From assembly GCA_009693785.1 (NCBI GenBank), contig SHWP01000023.1, positions 1 through 46,868 on the forward strand: a stretch of 46,868 nucleotides of DNA, read 5' to 3'. Below are positions 1 through 8,639 of the stretch, one piece after another. A program made the position numbers and the translations under genes. This DNA is from Rhodospirillaceae bacterium. Lineage in GTDB: Bacteria > Pseudomonadota > Alphaproteobacteria > Rhodospirillales > Rhodospirillaceae. The notes under the pieces were generated by a model, which saw only the letters and a program-made list of their open reading frames with translations, ran no database searches and had not been told where the DNA came from. Position 1 is the stretch's first letter, and every line of letters begins with the position of its first letter.

Positions 1-33
1 AATGCCCCGTTTTCTAATGCTATGAGCTAACCC

Positions 34-1143
34 TTACGCCCGCAGGTGCATGTCTGCATCGGTGAAGCTCACACCAATGGGTTCGATCACGACGCTTTTA
101 GGTCCGGCTTCGACCTGGCCCGCGACCCAAGCTTCAACGCCGACATTTTTTGCGGCACGCACTGTTTTCTCGGCGTCAGCTTTATTCACGAACAGCGCAA
201 AGCCCGCGCCCATGTTGAAGGTGCCATAAGCTTCGGCGTCGGTCATGCGCGCGGCGCGATGTAGATACGCCAGTACTGGCGGCACTGGAGCAATAGTGTG
301 GAAGCGATACGTGAAGGCTGAGGGGTGACGCATGATCTTGCGCCAGCCATGTCCGGTGATGTTGGCGCAGTAGTGCGGCACAATTCCGGCGGCGAATAAA
401 GCTTCAGTGGCTGGCGAATACAAAACCGTCGGGTCTAGCAGTGCATCGCCATACATGCGCCCGTCACTTAGCTTGGCCTTGTAGCCCTCGGGCGTATCGG
501 CGGCCACCTTGCGTGCCAGCGAGACGCCATTGGCGTGAATGCCGCTCGACGCCAACAGCACAATGGCATCGCCCGCAGCGAGTTTGTCAGCGATGGTGAG
601 CCGTTCTTTTGGCCGTACGATACCGATGCATGAGGCCGCCAGGTCGATGGTGTCGGGGTTCACAACCCCGGCCAGGCTTGGCGTTTCGCCGCCGCCCCAC
701 GACACGCCGCATTTATCGCAAGCGGCTTTCCACCCTTGCACCAGGTCGCGCGCGCGTGCCTTGTCGTCGAACCAGGCGCTGCTCCCCGCCGCCCAATACG
801 CCTGCACTGACACGGGGGTTGCCCCAACCGTGATGATGTCATTGATGGCCATGGCCAGGGTGTCTTGGGCCAAAGCATCGAAATAGGTTTTACCGGTAAT
901 GGGGCGCATGGCATCGGCGATAAGCACCTTTGTGCCAAGGCACTCTGTAATCGAGGCCAGTAGAAAGTCGCCCATGTCGATCACATAGGCCGATTCGCCG
1001 CGAGAAGCGGCGATTTCACGTAAACCCAGATGGGCAAGGTTCCCCGCCGTCTCGCGTGCGGCGCGTTGGGCATCGATTTTGAGTGGGTCGATCTTGGAAT
1101 AATCCACGCCTGCAGCGCGGTAATCGATAGACTTATTGGTCAT
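34..1143 (-). CDS. purM: Phosphoribosylformylglycinamidine cyclo-ligase (AIR synthetase), divergent subfamily
   Basis: This 369-residue protein has the PurM/AIR-synthase layout. The N-terminal ATP-binding half carries ECLGTK where classical PurM has DGVGTK, then AINDIITVGATP and WGGGETPSLAG. The C-terminal half carries LLASSGIHANGVSLARK, ITGHGWRK and FNMGAGFALFV. Known members close the imidazole ring of FGAM, using ATP, to give AIR in purine synthesis in the cytoplasm. The start at MTNKSIDYRAAGVDYSK is chosen because the DYxxAGVDY segment is the usual N-terminus; a 32-residue in-frame upstream extension has no family character. It is divergent from the DUF2066 gene, a neighbourhood familiar for purM in alphaproteobacteria. 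The core motifs differ from those of standard proteobacterial PurM (about 345 aa), so an AIR-synthase-related paralogue cannot be excluded. Confidence 0.85.
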   Translation of the reverse strand: MTNKSIDYRAAGVDYSKIDPLKIDAQRAARETAGNLAHLGLREIAASRGESAYVIDMGDFLLASITECLGTKVLIADAMRPITGKTYFDALAQDTLAMAINDIITVGATPVSVQAYWAAGSSAWFDDKARARDLVQGWKAACDKCGVSWGGGETPSLAGVVNPDTIDLAASCIGIVRPKERLTIADKLAAGDAIVLLASSGIHANGVSLARKVAADTPEGYKAKLSDGRMYGDALLDPTVLYSPATEALFAAGIVPHYCANITGHGWRKIMRHPSAFTYRFHTIAPVPPVLAYLHRAARMTDAEAYGTFNMGAGFALFVNKADAEKTVRAAKNVGVEAWVAGQVEAGPKSVVIEPIGVSFTDADMHLRA

Positions 1144-1259
1144 CGTGGCGCGAACCCGGCCATAATGTCGACCCAGGCTCCGGAGTAGGCTAAACCGTAC
1201 CCGCGTCTCATGTTCACGATGGCTAGGCCCCCAGGGCAAATACTGTTGGAAAAACCGCT

Positions 1260-2528
1260 ATGACCGGATGGCTGACGAAAAGCTTGCGCACCATACTCAA
1301 ACACCGCTCGATGGCAAGTAGCCGCGCCATGCATGTCGCGCTGTCATTATTCAGCGTTGTCATGGTGTTGCAGTATCCAGCCCCGCCGGTGTGGGCGCAA
1401 GCCATGCCCGAATCGGCGCCCGCTAGCTCAGCACCCGCAGCCGACGCGGCGATTGATCCCTTCCTCATCAAGAATGTACCGGTGGATGTGACGGCTGCCA
1501 CAGTGACCGAAGCCCGCGACCGAGGCATGACTCAGGGGCGTGTGGCAGCCTTCCGCCGTATGGTCGAACGCATGACCATGCGTGAGGCGATGGCGGGGCT
1601 ATCGATGCCCAATGCGACCCAAATTGTCGATATGGTGCAAGAATTCTCGGTGGCCAATGAACGCTCCTCAGCGGTGCGTTATCTGGCCGATCTCACGGTA
1701 CGCTTCGATCCCAACGCGGTGCGGGCGTTTTTGCGCGGGCAGAACATGGCCTTTGCCGAGATCGCAAGCCGTCCGTTGTTGGTGCTGCCGGTCCTATCTG
1801 AAGACCCCGCCGTCGCGGCCTTGCTGTGGCAAGATGCCAGCCCTTGGCGTGCGGCGTGGGAGAAGGCCGCCACTCATGACGGCTTGGTGCCCTTGACGCT
1901 GCCCTTAGGCGATCTTGAAGACATCGGAATGTTATCGATCGATCAACTGATTGCGAAAGATACCGGTGCGCTGACGCAACTTGCGGCAAAATATGGTGCC
2001 GCGGGTGTGATCATCGTGCGCGCCGAAATTGCCCCTGAATCGCCTCAGCAGCTTAGCGTCACACTGAGCGAACTGCGGCCTATTGGCGCACCATGGGACG
2101 GGCAGTTCAATGTCCAGCTTTCCGATAACCGCCCGCGTGAAGAGTCATATGCCGCCGCCGCATCCGAGGCTGTGCGCGCCATCGAAGACGGCTGGAAACA
2201 GCGCAACGTGCTGCGCTTTGGCGAAGGCGGGCGTATCACGGCTTTGATCCCCGTGACATCGCTGCAAGATTGGCTGGGCATCAAGGCCCGCCTTGTCCGT
2301 GTGCCGGTGGTGGAACGGGTCGATCTGCAGGCCATGAGCAAATCGCTAGTCCAGGCCGAGATTGCCTTTGCCGGAGACTCCACTCAGCTGCAATTCGCCA
2401 TGGGCCAGCATGACCTTGAATTGTCGCAAGATGGCGACATGTGGATGTTGCGTACGCCCAAACCCCAAAATCCACCGGGTGCTGAGCAAACATCCCCACC
2501 TGCTGCCGATCAACCAGGCCAGCAGTAA
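1260..2528 (+). CDS. Exported DUF2066 domain-containing protein
   Basis: This 422-residue protein starts with a basic stretch and a hydrophobic segment (about residues 24-46) ending in VWAQA, which looks like a signal peptide with cleavage near residue 47. The mature part begins with a segment of the form IKNVPVDVTAATVTEARDRG and continues with a repeated alpha/beta fold typical of DUF2066. That family is commonly encoded between purM and hda in alphaproteobacteria and has no established function. The C-terminal 25 residues are rich in Pro and Gln and probably disordered. Met18 or Met24 are plausible shorter starts that would keep a more conventional signal peptide. Its stop lies 15 bp before the hda start, so the two are probably co-transcribed. 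A periplasmic location is inferred. Confidence 0.75.
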   Translation: MTGWLTKSLRTILKHRSMASSRAMHVALSLFSVVMVLQYPAPPVWAQAMPESAPASSAPAADAAIDPFLIKNVPVDVTAATVTEARDRGMTQGRVAAFRRMVERMTMREAMAGLSMPNATQIVDMVQEFSVANERSSAVRYLADLTVRFDPNAVRAFLRGQNMAFAEIASRPLLVLPVLSEDPAVAALLWQDASPWRAAWEKAATHDGLVPLTLPLGDLEDIGMLSIDQLIAKDTGALTQLAAKYGAAGVIIVRAEIAPESPQQLSVTLSELRPIGAPWDGQFNVQLSDNRPREESYAAAASEAVRAIEDGWKQRNVLRFGEGGRITALIPVTSLQDWLGIKARLVRVPVVERVDLQAMSKSLVQAEIAFAGDSTQLQFAMGQHDLELSQDGDMWMLRTPKPQNPPGAEQTSPPAADQPGQQ

Positions 2529-2543
2529 GTTTTGATATCCTCG

Positions 2544-3215
2544 ATGTCTGCAACCAAACAGATCCCGCTTGATCTCGGTTTCCGGCCAGCCTTGGGCCGC
2601 GAGGATTATTTTGTGGGTCCGGGCAATGCCGAGGCGGTGGCCTGGATTGATCGGTGGCCGAATTGGACTCATCACGTGTTAGGGCTTTTTGGCCCGGCGG
2701 GTTGCGGCAAAAGTCACCTTGCGCAAGTTTTTGCGGCTCGAACGTCGGCCAAGGCTGTGCTCGCGCAAGCGCTGCGGGTGGCAGATGTGGGCGATCTAGT
2801 CGTTGCAAATTCTGCATTGGTGCTTGAAGACGCAGATGCTGGCGTCGATGAACCAGCGCTCTTCCATTTGTATAACGCTGTTATCGAAGCCAAGGGCTGG
2901 TTGCTGTTGACGGGGCGCGAGGCACCCTCGCGTTGGGCCGTTCAACTGCCTGACTTGCGTTCCCGGCTGGCAGGATTGGTTGCGGTGCGCATCGAGGCGG
3001 CCGACGACGACATGATGCAGGCCGTTTTGGTCAAGCTATTTGCCGACCGGCAACTCAACGTATCGCCGGATGTTGTGTCGTACCTTACCCGTCATATGGA
3101 TCGCAGTTTCGCTAGCGCCCGGCGCATCGTCGATCTGGCCGACCGCGAATCGCTCGCTGGTCAACGATCGGTGACAGTGCCTTTCGTCAAAGAGCTTTTG
3201 GCGCGAACCGCTTAG
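2544..3215 (+). CDS. hda: Hda-like regulatory inactivator of DnaA
   Basis: This 223-residue DnaA-related AAA protein has a Walker A loop GPAGCGKSHL (about residues 51-60). A Walker B-like region, ALVLEDADAG, follows at about residue 93. It lacks the DnaA DNA-binding domain IV, as Hda does. The N-terminus QIPLDLGF matches the sliding-clamp binding motif by which Hda docks on DnaN. In known bacteria Hda with the clamp stimulates DnaA-ATP hydrolysis and so limits re-initiation. The ATG at 2544 places the clamp motif at residues 6-13; an in-frame TTG at 2532 is possible but unnecessary. The 3' end overlaps the convergent SixA-like gene by 29 bp. Confidence 0.88.
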   Translation: MSATKQIPLDLGFRPALGREDYFVGPGNAEAVAWIDRWPNWTHHVLGLFGPAGCGKSHLAQVFAARTSAKAVLAQALRVADVGDLVVANSALVLEDADAGVDEPALFHLYNAVIEAKGWLLLTGREAPSRWAVQLPDLRSRLAGLVAVRIEAADDDMMQAVLVKLFADRQLNVSPDVVSYLTRHMDRSFASARRIVDLADRESLAGQRSVTVPFVKELLARTA

Positions 3216-3765
3216 TTTTTTTCTTCTCAAGGTCGCGCGGTCTGATGAACGCCGACAGAGTTCCCATTCCTGCGATGACCTTCTTCCATGTTGGAACATC
3301 GAACGCGAGCGCGCACAAGGCGGCGGTCGGGTATTTCGCACGCAACAAATCCAACGCCTTGACCTGGCCTCGGCCTGCGCGGCTGATCAGCGCAAGGGCT
3401 GCTTCATGGAGGCCTGGGTTATGCCCAATCAACATCACGTTCGATATGCTGTCGGGCAAGGCTTGGATAAACGCGATGAGGTCATCGCCCTTAGCTAAAT
3501 AAAGCGCGTCGCGAAACGACACGGGTGGGTGTTCAAGGGCTTCACGAACATATGCGAGTGTTTCGCGCGTTCGTTTCGAAGTCGAGCAATATACCTGATC
3601 AACGATAATCAGGCGCGCGGCCATAGCTGTGGCCATAGCTGTGGCCATACGCCGCGAATCTTTATGTCCACGCGCTGCGAGTGCCCGGGCATGATCTTTG
3701 GTCATGTCGTCTGGCACACTGTTGGCGGCCTTGGCATGACGCAGGAGGTATAAAACTTTGGTCAT
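3187..3765 (-). CDS. SixA-like histidine phosphatase family protein
   Basis: This 192-residue protein opens with MTKVLYLLRHAKA, the RHAK form of the histidine phosphatase RHG motif found in SixA-type phosphohistidine phosphatases. A second catalytic region, MLIGHNPGLHEAAL, holds the conserved LIGHNPG. The start is set at this ATG; longer in-frame sequence upstream has no family features. SixA proteins dephosphorylate phosphohistidine, for example on phosphotransfer proteins, but the substrate here is unknown. A 12-bp tandem repeat (3619-3649) encodes MATAMATAMA, four residues per unit. The gene is convergent with hda and divergent from ppk. Confidence 0.82.
   Translation of the reverse strand: MTKVLYLLRHAKAANSVPDDMTKDHARALAARGHKDSRRMATAMATAMAARLIIVDQVYCSTSKRTRETLAYVREALEHPPVSFRDALYLAKGDDLIAFIQALPDSISNVMLIGHNPGLHEAALALISRAGRGQVKALDLLRAKYPTAALCALAFDVPTWKKVIAGMGTLSAFIRPRDLEKKKTKRFAPKAL
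3619..3649. repeat. 12-bp tandem repeat inside the SixA-like gene
   Basis: The unit GGCCATAGCTGT occurs twice in tandem (3619-3630 and 3631-3642), followed by a partial third copy GGCCATA. In the minus-strand reading frame it encodes a Met-Ala-Thr-Ala tetrapeptide repeat. Copy-number change would keep the frame. Confidence 0.9.
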
Positions 3766-3847
3766 CGTGAGTGAGGGGCCAGGACTAGAGTGAGGCAGAT
3801 GTTCGACACTTTGCTGAAATCGTGCTACGTTACTGTGATCAATTATC

Positions 3848-3865
3848 ATTGCAGTTATGTGACAT
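3848..3865 (-). promoter_or_regulatory. Candidate Pho box upstream of ppk
   Basis: Read on the minus strand, the 18-bp site is ATGTCAC-ATAA-CTGCAAT. It has two 7-bp half sites 4 bp apart, the spacing of PhoB boxes. Each half matches the enterobacterial consensus CTGTCAT at five of seven positions. It lies 65-82 bp upstream of the ppk start and about 85 bp upstream of the SixA-like start. Pho control of ppk is known in several bacteria. No consensus -10 was firmly identified nearby, so this is a candidate only. Confidence 0.35.
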
Positions 3866-3929
3866 ATGGGTGCCGCACGATTGCTTTTCCAGTTTTCCAC
3901 CCCAGAAATAACAGGCTTGTGAGATTTCG

Positions 3930-6110
3930 ATGGTTAGCCCTTCACCGGCAACACATGTAACAAAAGGTGCCGCGGTTCCGGCCCTTCTCGAAGATTTTCC
4001 GCCACGCGAGCGGTTCATCAATCGTGAACTGTCATGGCTCGCTTTTAACACGCGCGTGCTGGAAGAGGCGCGCAATCCGCGTCACCCATTGCTCGAGTGC
4101 GTTCGATTCCTTTCGATCTCCGCTTCTAACCTCGATGAATTTTATATGGTGCGGGTTGCTGGCCTGAAGGGTCAGGTTAATGCCGGAGTAGCCGAAACTT
4201 CCGATGGCGGCCTGACGCCAGCCGAGCAACTTGAGCAGATCAACGTCTATGTGCGCGAACTTTTCCGCGAACAAGATGCGGCATGGCGTGAGTTACGCGG
4301 CCTCCTCGAAAAAGAAAATATTGTAGTCCTGAGCCGGGATGGCCTGACGCCTGCCGATCGTGAATGGCTCGAACAGCGATTTATGGATCATATCTTCCCA
4401 GTAATCACGCCGCTAGCGATTGACCCCGCTCATCCGTTTCCATTCATACCCAATCTCAGTCATGCTCTGGTGTTGCAACTTGCCCGCATCGCTGATGGCG
4501 AGTCGATGCGGGCGTTGGTGCCGATACCGCCGCAAGTCGAGCGTTTCGTCCGGCTTTATGGCAGAGGCACGCGTTTCATTCTGATGGAGGATGTAATTGG
4601 CTTGTTCGCGAGCCGCCTGTTCCCGGGCTACCGGGTTGTCGCGACCGGCCATTTCCGCGTCATCCGTGATTCTGAAATGGAAGTCGACGAAGAAGCACAA
4701 GATCTGGTGCGCAGTTTCGAATCGGCCTTGAAGCGCCGCCGTCTTGGCACCTGCATTCGCCTAGCCGTCAGTAGCGGCATGGCGCCAGAGCAAGTAAAGC
4801 TGATCTGCGATGAACTTGAAGTGCCGCCCGCCGATACGTTCAATATCGAAGGCATGATCGGCCAGGTCGACCTGAAGCAAATCATCACCGACGAACGGCC
4901 TGACCTGCAATTTACGCCCTACAACGCCCGCTTCCCGGAGCGTATCCGTGATTTCGCCGGCGATTGTTTTGCGGCCATCCGCCAAAAAGACATTGTGGTC
5001 CACCACCCATTCGAGTCCTTCGATGTCGTGGTGCAATTCCTGAAGCAAGCCGCGCGCGATCCAAATGTACTGTCGATCAAGCAAACGCTTTACCGCACCA
5101 GTAAAGACTCGCCCATTATCAAGGCACTGATCGAGGCCGCCGAGGCGGGTAAGTCGGTCACTGCCATGGTGGAACTCAAGGCGAGGTTTGACGAGGAAGC
5201 CAATATTCGCTGGGCGCGTGACTTAGAGCGTGCCGGGGCAAATGTCGTGTTCGGCTTCGTTAACTTGAAAACCCACGCCAAGATTTCCTTGGTGGTGCGG
5301 CGCGAGGGCGCCGATACGCGCTCGTATGTGCACTTCGGATCAGGAAATTATCACCCTGTCACCGCGAAGATCTATACAGACATATCGTTTTTTACATCCG
5401 ACCCGGTGTTGTGCCGCGATGCCGCGCGCGTGTTTAACTATATGACCGGGTATGCCAAGCCTGAGTTGTTGGAAAAAATCGCTATCGCGCCCTTGGGTCT
5501 GATGGAGAAAATTCTTGAGCTCATCCAGGCCGAGATCGATTTCGTGAAGCAGGGCCGTCCTGGCACTATCTGGGCGAAAATGAACTCACTGGTGGACCCA
5601 ACCGTGATTGACGCGCTGTACCGGGCCTCGCAATCCGGCGTGAAGGTCGAGCTAGTGATTCGAGGCATTTGCTGCCTGCGGCCTGGCGTGAAAGGTTTAT
5701 CAGACAACATCCGTGTCAAAAGCATCGTCGGGCGGTTTCTTGAGCATTCCCGCATCATCTGTTTTGGTAATGGCCACGATATGCCCTCGCGCAAGGCCAA
5801 GGTGTACATTTCATCGGCCGATTGGATGCCGCGTAACCTGTTGGCGCGCGTCGAGTCCTTCGTGCCGATCGAGAATGCCACCGTGCACCAGCAAATTCTC
5901 GACCAGATCATGGTCGCGAACATGAATGATAATTTGCAAAGCTGGTATTTACTATCCGACGGCAGTTACCGGCGGCTGGAGGTTACGGGCACACCCTTTA
6001 GCGCCAATGACTATTTTATGAACAATCCTAGCTTGTCGGGCCGGGGCAGCGCGCTTGAGCGCACCACCCGGCGCGTGCCTAAGCTGGTTCCCACGCGCCG
6101 CCAAAGCTGA
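3930..6110 (+). CDS. ppk: Polyphosphate kinase 1
   Basis: This 726-residue PPK1 has the normal length and domain order: an N domain beginning near [18 protein letters not shown], a head domain, and two phospholipase D-like C domains. His468 in YVHFGSGNY matches the autophosphorylated histidine of the family, and His606 in [12 protein letters not shown] matches the second catalytic histidine. The enzyme reversibly makes inorganic polyphosphate from ATP, usually at the inner membrane. It is followed 41 bp later by ppx, a common ppk-ppx unit. A Pho box-like site lies upstream. The ATG at 3930 sits only a few bases after a weak GAGA ribosome-binding sequence. Confidence 0.96.
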   Translation: MVSPSPATHVTKGAAVPALLEDFPPRERFINRELSWLAFNTRVLEEARNPRHPLLECVRFLSISASNLDEFYMVRVAGLKGQVNAGVAETSDGGLTPAEQLEQINVYVRELFREQDAAWRELRGLLEKENIVVLSRDGLTPADREWLEQRFMDHIFPVITPLAIDPAHPFPFIPNLSHALVLQLARIADGESMRALVPIPPQVERFVRLYGRGTRFILMEDVIGLFASRLFPGYRVVATGHFRVIRDSEMEVDEEAQDLVRSFESALKRRRLGTCIRLAVSSGMAPEQVKLICDELEVPPADTFNIEGMIGQVDLKQIITDERPDLQFTPYNARFPERIRDFAGDCFAAIRQKDIVVHHPFESFDVVVQFLKQAARDPNVLSIKQTLYRTSKDSPIIKALIEAAEAGKSVTAMVELKARFDEEANIRWARDLERAGANVVFGFVNLKTHAKISLVVRREGADTRSYVHFGSGNYHPVTAKIYTDISFFTSDPVLCRDAARVFNYMTGYAKPELLEKIAIAPLGLMEKILELIQAEIDFVKQGRPGTIWAKMNSLVDPTVIDALYRASQSGVKVELVIRGICCLRPGVKGLSDNIRVKSIVGRFLEHSRIICFGNGHDMPSRKAKVYISSADWMPRNLLARVESFVPIENATVHQQILDQIMVANMNDNLQSWYLLSDGSYRRLEVTGTPFSANDYFMNNPSLSGRGSALERTTRRVPKLVPTRRQS

Positions 6111-6151
6111 TATCACACGCTCGAATCGAACGGCGCACCGCGCCGGGAATC

Positions 6152-7654
6152 ATGTTCGGGACCATGAGTCAGAATCGCGCGACCCCCCAAAAGCCCTTTG
6201 GCGTTATCGATATCGGGTCGAATACCGTCCGCCTGGTCGTTTATAACGCGCAAACGCGCATTCCGATCCCCCTGCACAACGAAAAGGCCACCTGCGCGCT
6301 GGGTAAGGGCCTGGAAAAAACCGGCTGCCTGAATTCCGACGGCGTGAAGCTTGCGTTCGATACCTTGGCGCGATTCGTCAAAATTGCCCAATCGTTAGAA
6401 GTCGAACGCCTCGATGTGCTCGCCACGGCCGCCGTGCGCGATGCCGCCGACGGCAAGGCCTTTGCCAGCGCCGTCGAAAAACGCTGTGGCGTGAAGGTGC
6501 AAATTCTGACCGGCAAGCAAGAAGCCAAGCGCTCGGCTCTTGGTGTGTTGTGCGGCATTCCCGATGCCGAAGGGATAGTGGCTGATCTTGGCGGCGGAAG
6601 CCTTGAATTGGTTCATGTCAACGACGGCGAGATGACCGAACACACCACGTTGCCACTGGGGCTTTTGCGCCTCACGGAAGCCGCTGAAGGCGACCGCAAC
6701 AAAGCCATCGGCATCATCAATCGCGCGCTTGATGAGCATAAATGGGTGTCGGGCGGAGCCAAAGATCAGTCTCTATATGCTGTGGGTGGTGCATGGCGTG
6801 CCTTGGCTCGCGTGTGCATCGCCCAAATGAATTATCCGCTGCACGTGCTTGATAATTTCACGCTCGAACGCCAACAGGCCTTGAGCTTGTTTGACGTGAT
6901 TGCGAGGCAGGGCCAGCGTAGCCTTGAACAAATCAAGGGTATTTCCAAAAGCCGTATTGCCACATTGCCGTTGGCGGCCTCGGTCCTCGACCGGTTGATC
7001 GAGATTACTAAACCCAAAAGCTTGGTATTCTCGATTTATGGTATGCGCGAAGGCCAGTTCTACCGGGCGCTACCTGATGATCTGCGCAAACAAGATCCAT
7101 TAGTGAGTTTGGCCGAAGACATGGCTTTGTCAGCCGGCCGTTCGATCCAAGGCGGACATGAGACATTCGATTGGATGTCGCCGCTTTTCCCCGATGAAAC
7201 GCAAAAGCAAAGCCGCCTGCGCCGCGCAGCATGCTTATTGCGTGATGTGTGGTGGATGGAACACCCTGACTATCGCGGCGAACAAGCATTCTTGCGAGTA
7301 TTGCGCCTGCCATTCTTGGGCCTTGGCCATGAAGACCGGGCTGGCTTGGCCCTGGCGATGTTCTATCGCTATAGCGGCGAGGCCAGCGAGCCGATCGTCG
7401 AGCAAGCTCATGCCTTATTAGAAGAATCGCGGATTTTCCGCGTTCGCACCATTGGCCTAGCGTTGCGGCTGGCCTATGTGCTGGCGCCTGGCGTTGGCGG
7501 TGTTCTCAAGCGCGCCAAGCTCTCAATTCAAGCCAAAACCCTTGTCCTGACCTTAAACGAGAAGGAACCATTATTTAGTTCGGGCTCGTACCCCCGGCGT
7601 TTACAGCGACTTGCCGAACATATTGGCCTTGATCATCGTATCGACTGGAAATAG
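6152..7654 (+). CDS. ppx: Exopolyphosphatase / GppA family phosphatase
   Basis: This 500-residue protein has the ASKHA phosphate-1 motif FGVIDIGSNTVRLVVY near its N-terminus, a second motif VADLGGGSLEL (about residue 148), and TLPLGLLRL. A C-terminal HD-like helical region follows from about residue 320, so it is the long Ppx form. Family members remove terminal phosphate from polyphosphate or from pppGpp. Met1 (6152) and Met5 (6164) are both reasonable starts, each with a GGGA a few bases upstream. It follows ppk in the same direction, pairing synthesis with degradation of polyphosphate. The nitrilase gene begins 16 bp after its stop. Confidence 0.93.
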   Translation: MFGTMSQNRATPQKPFGVIDIGSNTVRLVVYNAQTRIPIPLHNEKATCALGKGLEKTGCLNSDGVKLAFDTLARFVKIAQSLEVERLDVLATAAVRDAADGKAFASAVEKRCGVKVQILTGKQEAKRSALGVLCGIPDAEGIVADLGGGSLELVHVNDGEMTEHTTLPLGLLRLTEAAEGDRNKAIGIINRALDEHKWVSGGAKDQSLYAVGGAWRALARVCIAQMNYPLHVLDNFTLERQQALSLFDVIARQGQRSLEQIKGISKSRIATLPLAASVLDRLIEITKPKSLVFSIYGMREGQFYRALPDDLRKQDPLVSLAEDMALSAGRSIQGGHETFDWMSPLFPDETQKQSRLRRAACLLRDVWWMEHPDYRGEQAFLRVLRLPFLGLGHEDRAGLALAMFYRYSGEASEPIVEQAHALLEESRIFRVRTIGLALRLAYVLAPGVGGVLKRAKLSIQAKTLVLTLNEKEPLFSSGSYPRRLQRLAEHIGLDHRIDWK

Positions 7655-7670
7655 CGCAAGAGGGAAGCCT

Positions 7671-8639
7671 ATGGCAACGCCATTCAAAGTCGCCGCCGCG
7701 CACGCCTCGCCTATCTTGATGAACAAAGAGGCGACGCTGGCCAAAGCCTGCGCCCTCATTGCTGATGCAGGTAAGCAAGGGGTGCGCCTGGTCGGATTTC
7801 CCGAGACCTTTGTGCCTGGCTATCCCTATTGGCTGGGACTATATCCGCCCATTCAGCAAATGGCTGCGATGCGCGAATATGGGGAACAGTCCGTCGTCGT
7901 GGACAGCGCTGACCTTGATGACGTGAAGGCCGCCTGTCGTACGCACAAGGTCAATATTGTGCTGGGCGTGTCGGAACGCTGTGGCGGCACACTGTATAAT
8001 TCCCAAGTTTACATCGACGAGAACGGCGCTCTTATCGGTGTACATCGTAAATTGCAGCCCACAATGTCCGAACGCACGCTGTGGGGCCAAGGCGATGGTT
8101 CGACGCTGAAGGTGTTCGACATGCCGGTGGGCAAAGTCGGCGGCCTGATCTGCGGCGAGCACTCGATGAACCTCGCGCGCCATGCGCTGATCTTGCAGGG
8201 TGAGCAAATTCATGTGTCGGCCTGGCCGACCTTTGCCACGATGAAGGGGCGCGAGAATTGGTTTGACCCGCATGTGGATGCCTTATCCAAGGTGCATGCC
8301 TACTCGGGCTCGTGCTTTGTGATCGTCGCTGAGGATCCCATCACGCAAGCTAATTTAAATAAGATCGAGCAACTCTTGGGCCACCAGGACATTCTCAAGC
8401 CCGGGGGCGGGTACTCGACTATTTATAGCCCACGCGAGGCGTACTTGGCGCCTGTTCACCAGGGACTTGAGGAAAAGCTGGTTGTGGCCGAAATCGACCT
8501 CGACCAAATCAATGCCGCCAAAATTCAGCACGATTCAGCAGGGCATTATTCGCGTTCGGAAATTCTGCGGCTGGTCATCGACACCGAAGCCAAGACGCCG
8601 CTCATTGAAGTGCGTGGCGGCCAAAAACTCGCCATTTAA
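7671..8639 (+). CDS. Nitrilase / carbon-nitrogen hydrolase (branch 1-like)
   Basis: This 322-residue cytoplasmic hydrolase has the nitrilase catalytic triad: Glu45 in GFPETFVPGYPYW, Lys127 in HRKLQPT, and Cys161 in GLICGEHSMNL. The FPExFxPGYPYW and CGEH signatures point to true nitrilases, which convert nitriles to acids and ammonia, rather than amidases. The start at 7671 is supported by AAGAGGGAAG just upstream. It follows ppx by 16 bp and may be co-transcribed with it, although the functions are unrelated. Its stop interlocks with that of rnd in a shared TTAA. The actual nitrile substrate cannot be read from sequence. Confidence 0.88.
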   Translation: MATPFKVAAAHASPILMNKEATLAKACALIADAGKQGVRLVGFPETFVPGYPYWLGLYPPIQQMAAMREYGEQSVVVDSADLDDVKAACRTHKVNIVLGVSERCGGTLYNSQVYIDENGALIGVHRKLQPTMSERTLWGQGDGSTLKVFDMPVGKVGGLICGEHSMNLARHALILQGEQIHVSAWPTFATMKGRENWFDPHVDALSKVHAYSGSCFVIVAEDPITQANLNKIEQLLGHQDILKPGGGYSTIYSPREAYLAPVHQGLEEKLVVAEIDLDQINAAKIQHDSAGHYSRSEILRLVIDTEAKTPLIEVRGGQKLAI

